A DNA stretch of 26,051 nt from DUSC01 sp964371125 (GCA_964371125.1 CAYJMY010000049.1:1-26051); one strand, 5' to 3'; positions 15,405-23,086 are shown, counted from the first letter of the stretch. A program made the numbers and translations. Notes: a model not told the origin generated them from the letters alone.

Positions 15405-16289
15405 TCACGCCGCCTTCGTCCGCGATACGTTGCGCGGTGCAGCTGCGGCCGCGATCAGGGCGTCGGCGCGGTCTGCCTCTGCCTTCAGCGTCGGGAAGTC
15501 GGGCACGTCGTTATCCCATTCGATCAGCGTGGCCACCGGCCCGGTGCGCGAAAGCGTATGGCGGTAGAGCTCGACGACGTCGGTCTTCACCGGCGTGCCG
15601 TGGGCGTCGATCAGCAGCCGGTCGCCGGCCGCATCGGTGGTCTCGTCATAGCCGGCGAGATGGATCTCGCCGACCCTCCCGACCGGAAAGCGGTCGATGT
15701 AGGCGAACGGGTCGAGCCTGTGGTTGACGGCCGAAACCATCACGTTGTTGACGTCGAGCAGCAGGCCGCAGCCGGTCCGTTCGGCGACCGCCGCGAGAAA
15801 GTCGATCTCGTCGATCGTGCTCTCGGCGAATAGGAGGTAGGTCGACGGATTCTCCAGCAGCATCCTGCGCCCCAGCACCTGCTGCGTTTCGTCGACATGG
15901 GCTGCGACGCGCGCCAGCGTTTCCGCCGTATAGGGCAGCGGCAGGAGGTCGTTGAGGAAGCCGGTGTCGTGCGTCGACCAGGCGAGATGCTCGGAAAAGC
16001 TCGCCGGCCGGTATCGGTCGACCAGCCGCCTGAGACGTCCGAGATGCGCCTTGTCGAGCGGCCGCGCCGCGCCGATCGACAGGCCGACGCCGTGCAGCGA
16101 CAGCGGATAGCGTGCCGAGATCGCCTCGAGGTAACGGTGCGGCGGGCCGCCGGCGCCCATGTAGTTCTCCGCGTGCACCTCGAAGAAGCCCACGTCGGGT
16201 TCGCCGGCGAGGACCGCGTCGTAGTGCTGCGGTTTCAGGCCGAGGCCCGCGCGCGGCGGCAACGTCATCGTCTCGTCTCTGGTGATCAT
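15405..16289 (-). CDS. bufB: BufB/HvfB-type DUF692 enzyme (MNIO, multinuclear iron oxidative enzyme)
   Basis: This 294-residue TIM-barrel enzyme belongs to DUF692, the family of MbnB. Metal-ligand motifs are seen in order: FEVHAENYMG, SLHGVGLSIG, FSEHLAW, LLENPSTY, LLLDVNNV, GEIHLAGY, IDAHGTPV and LIEWDNDVP. MNIO enzymes use two or three Fe ions and O2 to convert Cys side chains of precursor peptides, in bufferins into thiooxazole-type heterocycles. Its substrate is expected to be the Cys-rich BufA protein encoded 87 nt upstream. ATG 16289 is used; ATG 16268, closer to the conserved region, is an alternative. A strong hairpin lies between bufA and this gene. Confidence 0.94.
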   Translation of the reverse strand: MITRDETMTLPPRAGLGLKPQHYDAVLAGEPDVGFFEVHAENYMGAGGPPHRYLEAISARYPLSLHGVGLSIGAARPLDKAHLGRLRRLVDRYRPASFSEHLAWSTHDTGFLNDLLPLPYTAETLARVAAHVDETQQVLGRRMLLENPSTYLLFAESTIDEIDFLAAVAERTGCGLLLDVNNVMVSAVNHRLDPFAYIDRFPVGRVGEIHLAGYDETTDAAGDRLLIDAHGTPVKTDVVELYRHTLSRTGPVATLIEWDNDVPDFPTLKAEADRADALIAAAAAPRNVSRTKAA

Positions 16290-16336
16290 CGGGCGGCCTC
16301 TCGGCTGGCGCGGCTGGAAAAGGGGTCGGCGAATGC

Positions 16337-16363
16337 GGGAGGCCCCGCCGGGCGGGGCCTCCC
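16337..16363 (-). terminator. Strong hairpin between bufA and bufB
   Basis: GGGAGGCCCC (16337-16346) pairs perfectly with GGGGCCTCCC (16354-16363) around a 7-nt loop. It starts 13 nt past the bufA stop. No T-run follows on the leftward transcript, so partial termination or 3'-end protection, giving more bufA than bufBCD message, is more likely than full termination. Confidence 0.6.
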
Positions 16364-16376
16364 CAAGGCTTCAGCC

Positions 16377-16658
16377 TCACATGGGTTCGAGCATGCCCTT
16401 GTGGCCGTCGACGTTCATCGTCGTGCAGGTACCGGCCGGAACCGCCTTCCAGGCATTGCCCTGATAGTCCTTGGTCGAGGTGCCGGCGCAGGTCGTCCCG
16501 GCCCCGGCGGCGCAGTCGTTCTGGCCGGCGAGGGCGATGCCGTAGCACTTCTCCTTGCCCGACATGTATTCCGCGCTCACCGGACCGGCATAGGCGGCGG
16601 CGGCGAGGGCGGTGGTGAGCGAGCCGGCGAGGGCGAGTGCGAGCGTGGTACGGGTCAT
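16377..16658 (-). CDS. bufA: Bufferin precursor BufA (DUF2282, four-Cys exported peptide)
   Basis: This 93-residue protein has a Sec signal peptide (MTRTTLALALAGSLTTALAAAAYA, cleavage near residue 24). The mature part has four cysteines at residues 38, 49, 57 and 78, in the setting KEKCYGIALAGQNDCAAGAG, TTCAG and AGTCTT. This is the DUF2282/BufA1 pattern. Bufferins are copper-buffering RiPPs whose Cys residues are modified by an MNIO enzyme before export to the periplasm; the enzyme (DUF692), DUF2063 protein and DoxX protein follow in order. AAGGAG precedes ATG 16658. A SigF-type promoter lies at 16715-16740. The identification is firm; which Cys are modified here is not known. Confidence 0.95.
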   Translation of the reverse strand: MTRTTLALALAGSLTTALAAAAYAGPVSAEYMSGKEKCYGIALAGQNDCAAGAGTTCAGTSTKDYQGNAWKAVPAGTCTTMNVDGHKGMLEPM

Positions 16659-16714
16659 GGGATCGTCTCCTTGGATCTCTTTCGCGCGCCGTCCATCGGC
16701 CGCGCATTGTCCAG

Positions 16715-16740
16715 TTCGGTCGGTAGGCCGCTGGCGTTAC
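16715..16740 (-). promoter_or_regulatory. SigF-type promoter of the buf operon (GTAACG-N16-CGAA)
   Basis: Read leftward, GTAACG (16740-16735) is followed after exactly 16 nt by CGAA (16718-16715). It matches the promoter motif I recall for Caulobacter SigF targets (GTAACC-N16-CGAA). It lies 57-82 nt before the bufA ATG, leaving room for a leader with a good ribosome binding site. Confidence 0.78.
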
Positions 16741-16805
16741 GCGGTCCCGCTACACGAGTTCGTGATCGCCGCGGCCGCCCGCTTGGACTTTTTTCTGCGG
16801 GCCGC

Positions 16806-16831
16806 GTAACAAGATCGCGCTCGCGCGCGAA
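16806..16831 (+). promoter_or_regulatory. SigF-type promoter of sigF-nrsF (GTAACA-N16-CGAA)
   Basis: GTAACA at 16806-16811 and CGAA at 16828-16831 are 16 nt apart, the same spacing as in the divergent buf promoter. The predicted transcription start would fall about 10 nt before the GTG start codon, close to or inside the AGGAGGA ribosome binding site (16834-16840), so the leader would be very short. Confidence 0.7.
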
Positions 16832-16847
16832 ACAGGAGGACGGACAC

Positions 16848-17384
16848 GTGGCAGTCAGCGACGAAGCCGTGCTTGCCGGCCTGTTGCGGTCGGCCATCGC
16901 GGGCGACGAGCGCGACTATGCACGTTTCCTCGAACGCACGGCGGCGCTGGTTCGCGGCTTCGCCAGACGCAGGACCGCCGACGGCGGCGTCGACCCGGAG
17001 GACATCGTGCAGGAGACCCTCTTGGCCATCCACCTGAAGCGGCACACCTGGATCGCCGACGCTCCGGTATTGCCGTGGGTCTACGCCATCGCGCGCTTCA
17101 AGATCATCGACGCCTACCGCCGCCGCGGCAGGCGAATCGAGATCGATCTCGACGACGTGGTCGAGACGCTCGCCCAGCCGGAGGCCGACCGCGTCTCGGA
17201 ACGCGACGTCGGCCGCGCGCTGGATGTGCTGGCGCCGGGCCAGCGCGGCGTCGTCGCCGCCATCACGGTCGAGGGCCGCTCGATCGGCGAGACCGCGCAG
17301 CGGCTCGGCATGACCGAGACCGCGGTCCGCGTCGCGCTCCACCGTGGCCTCGCGGCGATTGCCAGGAAGTTCGGAAGGGACTGA
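16848..17384 (+). CDS. sigF: ECF sigma factor, SigF-like, of the bufferin locus
   Basis: This 178-residue two-domain sigma factor has region 2 at about 25-90 (DPEDIVQETLLAIHLKRHTWI, PWVYAIARFKIIDAYRRRGRR) and region 4 at about 118-175 (LAPGQRGVVAAITVEGRSIGETAQRLGMTETAVRVALHRG). It is followed after one nucleotide by the DUF1109 membrane protein, the SigF-NrsF arrangement of Caulobacter, where the pair answers copper, chromate and cadmium stress. GTG 16848 is chosen because AGGAGGA sits 7 nt before it; longer in-frame extensions cross the promoter. It is divergent from the buf operon, and both arms have the same promoter type. Confidence 0.92.
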   Translation: MAVSDEAVLAGLLRSAIAGDERDYARFLERTAALVRGFARRRTADGGVDPEDIVQETLLAIHLKRHTWIADAPVLPWVYAIARFKIIDAYRRRGRRIEIDLDDVVETLAQPEADRVSERDVGRALDVLAPGQRGVVAAITVEGRSIGETAQRLGMTETAVRVALHRGLAAIARKFGRD

Positions 17385-17385
17385 G

Positions 17386-18024
17386 ATGCGCACGGACGAT
17401 CTGATCAGGGCGATTTCCGCCGACGCCGCCAGGCGGTCGCCGGCGCTCGGCGCCGCTTGGTGGGCGGCGGCAGCCCTTTCGCTCGCGGTCGCGGCCGCCG
17501 CCTTCTTCGCCTTGCTCGGACCGCGCGCCGACATCGCCGCGGCGGCCGAAACGCCGCGCTTCCTCTTCAAGTTCCTCGTCACCGGGCTTCTAGCGGTGTC
17601 GGCCCTCACCCTGCTTCGCCTCCTCGCGCGGCCGGGCGCGCCGGTTTCGCGCGCCGTGCCGCTCCTGGCGCTGGCGCCGCTGCTGCTCGCCGCGGCCGTA
17701 GTGGTCGAACTCGCCATCGTTCCGGCCGGCGACTATGCCGCGCGCCTCGTCGGCACCAACCTGGCGGTATGCCTGGTCTTCATCCCGCTGATCGGCGCGA
17801 TCCCGCTGGCCGTCTTCCTCGGCGTCCTGCGCTACGGTGCGCCGACCCGGCCGGTGCTTGCCGGCGCCGTCGCCGGCCTCGCCGCGGGCGGGCTTGCGGC
17901 GACGTTCTACGCCGCGCACTGCACCGACGATTCGCCGCTGTTCGTCGCCACCTGGTATTCGCTGGCGATTGCCGGCCTCGCCGGTGTCGGCGCGCTGGCG
18001 GCGCCGCGCGTCACACGCTGGTAG
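17386..18024 (+). CDS. nrsF: NrsF-like membrane anti-sigma factor (DUF1109)
   Basis: This 212-residue protein has a short cytoplasmic N-terminus (MRTDDLIRAISADAARRSP) and six hydrophobic segments. Two cysteines at residues 129 (NLAVCLVFIPL) and 179 (YAAHCTDDSP) are 50 residues apart, as in Caulobacter NrsF, where such a Cys pair is needed for stress sensing. The family holds the partner ECF sigma factor at the membrane until metal stress. Start ATG 17386 follows the sigF stop by one nucleotide. It converges with the gene at 18049. Confidence 0.9.
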   Translation: MRTDDLIRAISADAARRSPALGAAWWAAAALSLAVAAAAFFALLGPRADIAAAAETPRFLFKFLVTGLLAVSALTLLRLLARPGAPVSRAVPLLALAPLLLAAAVVVELAIVPAGDYAARLVGTNLAVCLVFIPLIGAIPLAVFLGVLRYGAPTRPVLAGAVAGLAAGGLAATFYAAHCTDDSPLFVATWYSLAIAGLAGVGALAAPRVTRW

Positions 18025-18048
18025 CGGCCCGCCGAGGAGGAGTCGTTT

Positions 18049-18693
18049 TCAGAACAGCAGGAGCCAGATCGCCAGGCAGACCGTGGCGACGAGGGTGAAC
18101 AGCGTCAGCGCCTCGGTCCAGCCTCCCTGTTCCGCCGGCATTTCCCGCGCACGGCCGGCGCCTGCGGCCGTCGCTTTGCCTGGCGCATTGCGCCGCTCGT
18201 CGGCTGAGTTGCCGGCTTGCCTGGGAAGGAGCCGCCAAAGCGTCGCCAGTCCTTGGGCGATCAGGCCGGGAACGCCGGTCGGCATCGGCCGCGGCCCGTC
18301 GGGAACGGCTTCGTCGCGGGCCGGCGCATCCGCCCGCGCCGCGCGCGTGACGGAACGTGCCGGGGCGGCTGTCTCGTCGGCAGCATCTTCGACGGCCGCC
18401 AGCGCGGCGCGCGGTGCGGCCGCGTTCTGCGTGTCACGATAGGCGCGCTGGGCGTCGCGCGTCGTGCGTGCGTTTGCGGCTGTCGCATCTTCTGCGGTCG
18501 GGAATGCGATCACGTACGGGCGCGCCACCGCTGCGCTGCGCACGGGCGAGGGTGGCAGCGGAACGAGCGCGGAGGCGCGTGCCTGCACCGCCGCGTCGCG
18601 GACCGGCTGGGCAGGTTCCGGAGTCCGTCCCGCGGGTGCGTCGGCACGGGTGGTGCGTCCGTTGAGGACGGAGCGTATGCCGGCGATCTGCAT
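18049..18693 (-). CDS. Unrecognised Ala-rich protein with a C-terminal membrane anchor
   Basis: The 214-residue product is mostly low-complexity Ala/Arg/Pro/Asp sequence without a recognisable domain. Its C-terminus is a clear single hydrophobic segment, ALTLFTLVATVCLAIWLLLF, ending at the stop codon, as in tail-anchored proteins. ATG 18693 is preceded by GGAAG. A folded-looking stretch around residues 55-70 (SAAVARPYVIAFPTAEDA) and one around 135-155 (GVPGLIAQGLATLWRLLP) are the only other features. It stands between nrsF and the chemotaxis receptor gene and is not obviously tied to either. The hydrophobic tail makes a real gene more likely than a chance frame, but the function is unknown. 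Confidence 0.62.
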   Translation of the reverse strand: MQIAGIRSVLNGRTTRADAPAGRTPEPAQPVRDAAVQARASALVPLPPSPVRSAAVARPYVIAFPTAEDATAANARTTRDAQRAYRDTQNAAAPRAALAAVEDAADETAAPARSVTRAARADAPARDEAVPDGPRPMPTGVPGLIAQGLATLWRLLPRQAGNSADERRNAPGKATAAGAGRAREMPAEQGGWTEALTLFTLVATVCLAIWLLLF

Positions 18694-18785
18694 GGCGGTG
18701 CTTCCGCGGCTCGGGCTTCAGTCCGTGCCAGTCTACGCCGCTTGCGTTGCGCGGAGCTTGTCTCGTGCCCGTTGGCGGTCACGCC

Positions 18786-20234
18786 CTACGGCTTGAAGCC
18801 GACGCGGAACCCGCCCCAGTGACGGCCCTTGACGATGATTGGCGCGGAGACATCCTTCATCAGCACGAAATTGCCGCCGCCCATGTCGCGCCGGTATGTC
18901 TGCAGCAGGAAAGGCTTCGTGTTGCGCCCGGCGCCGAGGCCGGTACGGTCGTTGAAGATGCGGTGGTTTCGGCAGTTGGCGGCGTTCCACACCGGGTCGT
19001 CGCCCTGCGGCTTCGAATAGATGAGGTTGTGGGTGGGAAGGTAGCCGTTGCGGTCGACGGCCGCGCAGAAGGTGATGCGCTCGTTGAGCGGGACCACCGG
19101 TTCCTGGATCGGCGGCAGGACGCGGTCGGTGAAGGCGGTGAAGCGGGTCAGCACCTGCGGCGGGTTGGTTCCCGGCACCGGCACATAGTTCTCGTCGAAC
19201 AGGTCGGACATCGACATCTCGCCCCGGTCGACGGCGCTGGAAAACAGTTCCGCGATCGTGTCCGCCGTCATCCGGCAGATCTCGATCACCGGCGTGTCGG
19301 GCGTCTCGATGCCGCTCTGGGCGATGAACAGGATGAAGTCTTCGGAAATGTCGAGGATGGCCTGCGAGCGCTCGCCCGCGGCGTCGAGCTTGCCCTGGCT
19401 GCTCTTCGACAGCGAGGCGAGTTCGCGCACGTTCTGGCCGAGCCCGGCGCTGCTGTCGATGTTGCGCTGGACCGGGTCGGCCATGCTCGCGATGCGGTCG
19501 GTGAGCGGCTGCACGGGCGGCGATAGCGCCTGCAGCGTGCGCGTCGATTCCGCCGCCTCGTTGGAGGCGGCGACCGCCGCCTCGGCGGTCGTGGCGCTCT
19601 GCCTCGTGCGCTGGGAAAGGTCGGTCAGCGTTCCCTGAAGCGCGGCGAGGCTGGTCTCGTTCTGCTTGGCGAAGGCGCTGATCTGGTCGGCGAGCACCTT
19701 CACCGCGCTGCCGATCACGGCGAAGCCCCGGCCCGCCTCGCCGAGTCTGGCCGCTTCGATGCTGGCGTTGAGGGCAACGAGCTGCGTTTCGCGGGCGATC
19801 TCGTTGATCGAGGCGCTCGCCTCGCGCACCATGGCGATGGTCGTGCTGACCTTCACCAGCGATTCGTTGAAGCCGAGCACGCCCTCGCTCAGCGAGCGCA
19901 TGTTGTCGACGGCGCTGGCGAGCGTCTTGGCGAGCGTGTCGGCGCCGGACGCGAGTATCGTTCGCGTCTCCGCGGCCGAGGAGCGCGCCTCTTCCATCGA
20001 CCGCGCCAGGCGGCTGTTCGTCTCGCCCGATTCCCGCGCCGACCGCACCACGTTGCGCAGCGTGTCCAGCTGAGTGCGGCCGAGCCCGCCGAGGTCGTCG
20101 ATCAGCCCGACGATGTCGGCGATCTCGATGCCGAGCCGGCTGGCGCGGCGGCCGATATCGGCGATATCGACCGTGCCGTATCCGGCCTCGTTCCCGGTGT
20201 CGTCGGCGTCGATGCGGCGTAGGGCTATGTTCAT
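18786..20234 (-). CDS. Soluble methyl-accepting chemotaxis protein with C-terminal sensor domain
   Basis: This 482-residue protein has no membrane segment. Residues about 20-300 are coiled coil with the MCP signalling tip INEIARETQLVALNASIEAA and RLGEAGRGFAVIGSAVKVLADQ. The C-terminal part (about 330-482) is a separate domain with the pattern DRNGYLPTHN, then RIFNDRTGLGAGRN, PFLLQTYRRDMGGGNF and GRHWGGFRVGF, seen in alphaproteobacterial cytoplasmic MCPs and related to PAS/Cache folds. The order (signalling first, sensor last) is reversed from classical receptors. The signalling tip is shortened and altered (SIEAARLGEAG is kept, but NLLALNA is QLVALNA). No che genes are in the window. The ligand is unknown. 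Confidence 0.9.
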   Translation of the reverse strand: MNIALRRIDADDTGNEAGYGTVDIADIGRRASRLGIEIADIVGLIDDLGGLGRTQLDTLRNVVRSARESGETNSRLARSMEEARSSAAETRTILASGADTLAKTLASAVDNMRSLSEGVLGFNESLVKVSTTIAMVREASASINEIARETQLVALNASIEAARLGEAGRGFAVIGSAVKVLADQISAFAKQNETSLAALQGTLTDLSQRTRQSATTAEAAVAASNEAAESTRTLQALSPPVQPLTDRIASMADPVQRNIDSSAGLGQNVRELASLSKSSQGKLDAAGERSQAILDISEDFILFIAQSGIETPDTPVIEICRMTADTIAELFSSAVDRGEMSMSDLFDENYVPVPGTNPPQVLTRFTAFTDRVLPPIQEPVVPLNERITFCAAVDRNGYLPTHNLIYSKPQGDDPVWNAANCRNHRIFNDRTGLGAGRNTKPFLLQTYRRDMGGGNFVLMKDVSAPIIVKGRHWGGFRVGFKP

Positions 20235-20353
20235 CTGGGGGGTCCGCGCGGCGATTAATTGATTGAGGATAGCCGTTTCGCGTTACGGGTTCGTTAACCA
20301 GACATTGCCTGCGTCCGGCTGCGACACTCGGTCCCGCGCGACGCCGCGCCGCT

Positions 20354-20382
20354 TTGACCGAGTCGCTTGACGGCCCTAGTTT
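20354..20382 (+). promoter_or_regulatory. Possible sigma-70 promoter of cioAB
   Basis: TTGACC (20354-20359) and TAGTTT (20377-20382) are separated by 17 nt, 28 nt before the cioA ATG. The -35 is good, the -10 weak. Confidence 0.42.
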
Positions 20383-20409
20383 TCATCTGGTCGAAGGTCG
20401 GAACCCGCC

Positions 20410-21780
20410 ATGGACCCCCTGCTCCTGTCGCGAATCCAGTTCGGGGCGAACATCTCGTTCCACATCCTCTTCCCCGCGGTCACCATCGCGCTCGGCTGGG
20501 TCCTGCTCTTCTTCAAGCTGCGCTACAACCGCACCGGCGATGTCGGCTGGATGCGCGCCTACTTCACCTGGGTGAAGGTCTTCGCGCTGTCCTTCGCCCT
20601 CGGCGTCGTTTCCGGCGTGACCATGAGCTTCCAGTTCGGCACCAACTGGCCGGGCTACATGGAGAAGGTCGGCAACATCGCCGGGCCGTTGCTCGCCTAC
20701 GAGGTGCTGACCGCCTTCTTCCTCGAGGCGGTCTTCCTCGGCATCATGTTGTTCGGCTTCCGCCGCGTCTCCAACCGCGTGCACACGCTGGCCACCTTCC
20801 TCGTCGCCTTCGGCACCACCATGTCGGCGTTCTGGATCCTGGCGCTCAATTCGTGGATGCAGACGCCGGCCGGCTTCGAGATGCGCGACGGCGTCGCCCA
20901 TGCGACCGACTGGGCGAAGATCATCTTCAATCCGTCCTTCCCCTGGCGGCTGGTCCACATGCTCATCGCCTCGGGCCTCACCGTCGCCTTCCTGGTCGCC
21001 GGTTTCTCAGCGCTGCGCCATCTCGCCGGCGACCGCTCCGATTCCATGTGGAAGGCGCTGCGCACCGGGGTCTTCGCCGCGGCGGTCCTCATCCCCGTGC
21101 AGATCCTCGTCGGCGACCAGCACGGGCTGAACACGCTCGAGCACCAGCCGCAGAAGGTCGCCGCGATGGAGGCGAACTGGGAGACGAGGGGCAACGTGCC
21201 GCTGATCCTGTTCGCCTGGCCCGACGAGGAAGCCCGCGAGAACCGCTTCGAGATCGCCATCCCCAACGCCGGCAGCCTGATCCTCACCCACAGCCTCGAC
21301 GGCGTCGTCCCGGGATTGAACGACTTCATCGGCAACCATCCGCCGGTACTTCCCGTCTTCTGGGGCTTTCGCATCATGGTCGGCACGGGTCTGCTGATGC
21401 TCGTCGTGTCCTGGACCGCCGCCGTCTTCGTCCGCCGCAGCGCCCTGCCCAGGCCGCTCGCCTTTTTCATGGTACCGATGGCGGTGTCCGGCTGGGTGGC
21501 CACGCTTGCCGGCTGGTACACGACCGAGATCGGCCGCCAGCCCTGGCTGGTCACCGGCATTTTGCGCACCGACGAGGCGATAGGCCCGGTCGCCGGCAGT
21601 CATGTCGCGCTGACGCTCGCCGGATACCTCGCCCTATACGCCGTCCTCCTCGCCGCCTATCTCGGCGTCCTCGTTCACCTCGCGCTGAAGGCGGCAAAGG
21701 ACGGCGACGCCTCGCCGCTGCCGGCGCTCGCCGACCGGCCGATGGCCCAGCCGGCGCAGGACATGGAGGCCGCGCGATGA
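20410..21780 (+). CDS. cioA: Cyanide-insensitive bd-type quinol oxidase subunit I (CioA/CydA)
   Basis: This 456-residue membrane protein starts MDPLLLSRIQFGANISFHIL, with the haem b595 ligand His at residue 18. Further conserved motifs are GVVSGVTMSFQFGTNWP, the haem b558 region WRLVHMLIASG, GDQHGLNTLEHQPQK and AGWYTTEIGRQPW. The Q-loop between helices 6 and 7 is short, as in the Cio (cyanide-insensitive) branch. It oxidises ubiquinol and reduces O2 to water in the inner membrane without pumping protons. Its stop overlaps the start of cioB by ATGA. The ribosome binding site is weak. Confidence 0.96.
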   Translation: MDPLLLSRIQFGANISFHILFPAVTIALGWVLLFFKLRYNRTGDVGWMRAYFTWVKVFALSFALGVVSGVTMSFQFGTNWPGYMEKVGNIAGPLLAYEVLTAFFLEAVFLGIMLFGFRRVSNRVHTLATFLVAFGTTMSAFWILALNSWMQTPAGFEMRDGVAHATDWAKIIFNPSFPWRLVHMLIASGLTVAFLVAGFSALRHLAGDRSDSMWKALRTGVFAAAVLIPVQILVGDQHGLNTLEHQPQKVAAMEANWETRGNVPLILFAWPDEEARENRFEIAIPNAGSLILTHSLDGVVPGLNDFIGNHPPVLPVFWGFRIMVGTGLLMLVVSWTAAVFVRRSALPRPLAFFMVPMAVSGWVATLAGWYTTEIGRQPWLVTGILRTDEAIGPVAGSHVALTLAGYLALYAVLLAAYLGVLVHLALKAAKDGDASPLPALADRPMAQPAQDMEAAR

Positions 21781-22781
21781 CCTTCGATTGGCCGACGCTC
21801 CTTCCGCTCGTGTTCGCCGCCCTGATGGGCCTGTCGATCCTCGTCTATGTCGTGCTCGACGGCTTCGACCTCGGCATCGGCATTCTTTTCGCCGCCGCCG
21901 ACGACCGCGAGAAGGACGTCATGATCGCCGCGATCGGCCCCTTCTGGGACGCCAACGAGACCTGGCTGGTTCTCGCCGTCGGCGTGCTGCTCGTCTCCTT
22001 CCCGCTCGCCCACGGCGTCATCCTCACCGCGCTCTACCTGCCGGTGTTCCTGCTGCTCGCCGGGCTCATCCTGCGCGGCGTGGCCTTCGACTTCCGCGCC
22101 AAGGTGCCGGTGGCGCGCAAGCGGCGCTGGGACCGCGCCTTCCTCGGCGGCTCGCTGCTCGCGTCGCTGGCGCAGGGCTATATGCTCGGCATCTACGTTC
22201 TCGGCCTCGACACCGGCCTTCCCGCCATGGCCTTCGCCGCGCTCGTCGCCGTCTGCCTCGCCGCCGCCTACGCGGCGATGGGCGCGGCCTGGCTGATCTA
22301 CAAGACCGAAGGCGCCCTGCAGAAGAAGGCGGTCCGCTGGCTGCGCGGCGCCCTTGTCTTCACGGCCACCGGCCTTACAGCCGTGTCGATCGCCACCCCG
22401 CTCGCCTCGCCGCGCATCTTCGAGAAATGGTTCGCCTGGCCGCAGATCGTCCTGCTGGCGCCGCTGCCGGTCGCCTCGGCGCTGCTGTTCGCCTGGCTGT
22501 GGCGGCAGACCTTTGCCCTGCCGAAGGAAGCCGACCGCGATGCGATCCTGCCCTTCCTCACTCTGGCGCTGATCTTCACGCTCGGCTTCGCCGGGCTCGC
22601 CTACTCGTTCTACCCCTATGTCGTGCCCGACCGGCTGACCATCTGGCAAGCCGCGGCAGCGCCCGAAAGCCTCGCCGTCGTGCTCGTCGGCGCCTGCTTC
22701 GTCCTGCCGGTGATCGTCGGCTACTCCTTCTACGCCTACCGCGTCTTCGGCGGAAAGGCCGGCGACCTGCGCTACGACTGA
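21777..22781 (+). CDS. cioB: bd-type quinol oxidase subunit II (CioB/CydB)
   Basis: This 334-residue protein with about eight to nine membrane segments starts MTFDWPTLLPLVFAALMGLS and carries the CydB signature YVVLDGFDLGIGILF, then GPFWDANETWLVLAVGVLL and LRGVAFDFRAK. The C-terminus has the family pattern GLAYSFYPYVVP. GGAGG lies 7 nt before ATG 21777, inside the end of cioA. No CydX-like short gene follows before the hairpin at 22821, which agrees with Cio-type oxidases. The longer in-frame reading upstream is a shadow of cioA. Confidence 0.96.
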   Translation: MTFDWPTLLPLVFAALMGLSILVYVVLDGFDLGIGILFAAADDREKDVMIAAIGPFWDANETWLVLAVGVLLVSFPLAHGVILTALYLPVFLLLAGLILRGVAFDFRAKVPVARKRRWDRAFLGGSLLASLAQGYMLGIYVLGLDTGLPAMAFAALVAVCLAAAYAAMGAAWLIYKTEGALQKKAVRWLRGALVFTATGLTAVSIATPLASPRIFEKWFAWPQIVLLAPLPVASALLFAWLWRQTFALPKEADRDAILPFLTLALIFTLGFAGLAYSFYPYVVPDRLTIWQAAAAPESLAVVLVGACFVLPVIVGYSFYAYRVFGGKAGDLRYD

Positions 22782-22820
22782 ACGAAGCTGCGTTTAGTCC
22801 CGGCGCAAAACGCCGTAGGC

Positions 22821-22847
22821 ACGGGCAGGCCGGGTCGGCCTGCCCGT
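22821..22847. terminator. Bidirectional hairpin between cioB and the Cys-rich peptide genes
   Basis: ACGGGCAGGCC (22821-22831) and GGCCTGCCCGT (22837-22847) form a perfect 11-bp stem with a 5-nt loop between two convergent transcripts. No T-run directly follows on the plus strand; on the minus strand a TTTT lies 9 nt after the stem. Confidence 0.75.
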
Positions 22848-22852
22848 GGTCC

Positions 22853-23023
22853 TCAGCACTGGCCGATGTTCGGCACGCAGGCCCCGACGCACTTGCCGAA
22901 AAGGCAGGTGCCGAGGCAGCATTCGCCCGCTCCGCAGCAGTCCGACGGCAGTACTGCCGAGCTTCCGTCCTTCGCGGAGTTCGTGAAACGCGCGATGGGT
23001 TTGGCTTGGGTCGGGAACTTCAT
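22853..23023 (-). CDS. Cys-rich RiPP-like precursor peptide C (56 residues, 8 Cys)
   Basis: The peptide starts MKFPTQAKPIARFTNSAKDG and has eight cysteines, all after residue 28: 29, 30, 35, 36, 40, 45, 49 and 56, with Cys as last residue. The N-terminal half is Cys-free and leader-like; residues 2-12 fit [RK][LF]P-x4-P[IV]xR, the pattern shared with the two upstream peptides and with cyanobactin leaders (LPQ..QPVIR type). AGAGGAAA precedes ATG 23023. It is the last gene of the run protease-A-B-C and lies 6 nt from the hairpin at 22821-22847. There is no signal peptide. The core could be crosslinked by disulfides or thioethers, carry azoline rings, or bind metal; no modifying enzyme other than the protease is in view. 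Confidence 0.78.
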   Translation of the reverse strand: MKFPTQAKPIARFTNSAKDGSSAVLPSDCCGAGECCLGTCLFGKCVGACVPNIGQC

Positions 23024-23071
23024 TTCGGTTTCCTCTCGTGGCGGCCGGCTCGGGATGCCGGTGGTGGAAAT

Positions 23072-23086
23072 GTCTCCATCGGAGAC
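23072..23086. other. Small hairpin between peptide genes B and C
   Basis: GTCTCC-ATC-GGAGAC is a perfect 6-bp inverted repeat within the 101-nt gap between the peptide genes. It may tune expression of the last peptide; no T-run supports full termination. Confidence 0.3.

Noticed and set aside
15897..16847. Long in-frame extension of the SigF gene upstream of GTG 16848
   Set aside because: It runs antisense through bufB and bufA and across both SigF promoters; the AGGAGGA site fixes the start at 16848.
21675..22649. Leftward 324-codon frame opposite cioB
   Set aside because: Charged Gln/Glu/Arg-rich translation is the antisense image of a membrane protein gene; cioB is certain.
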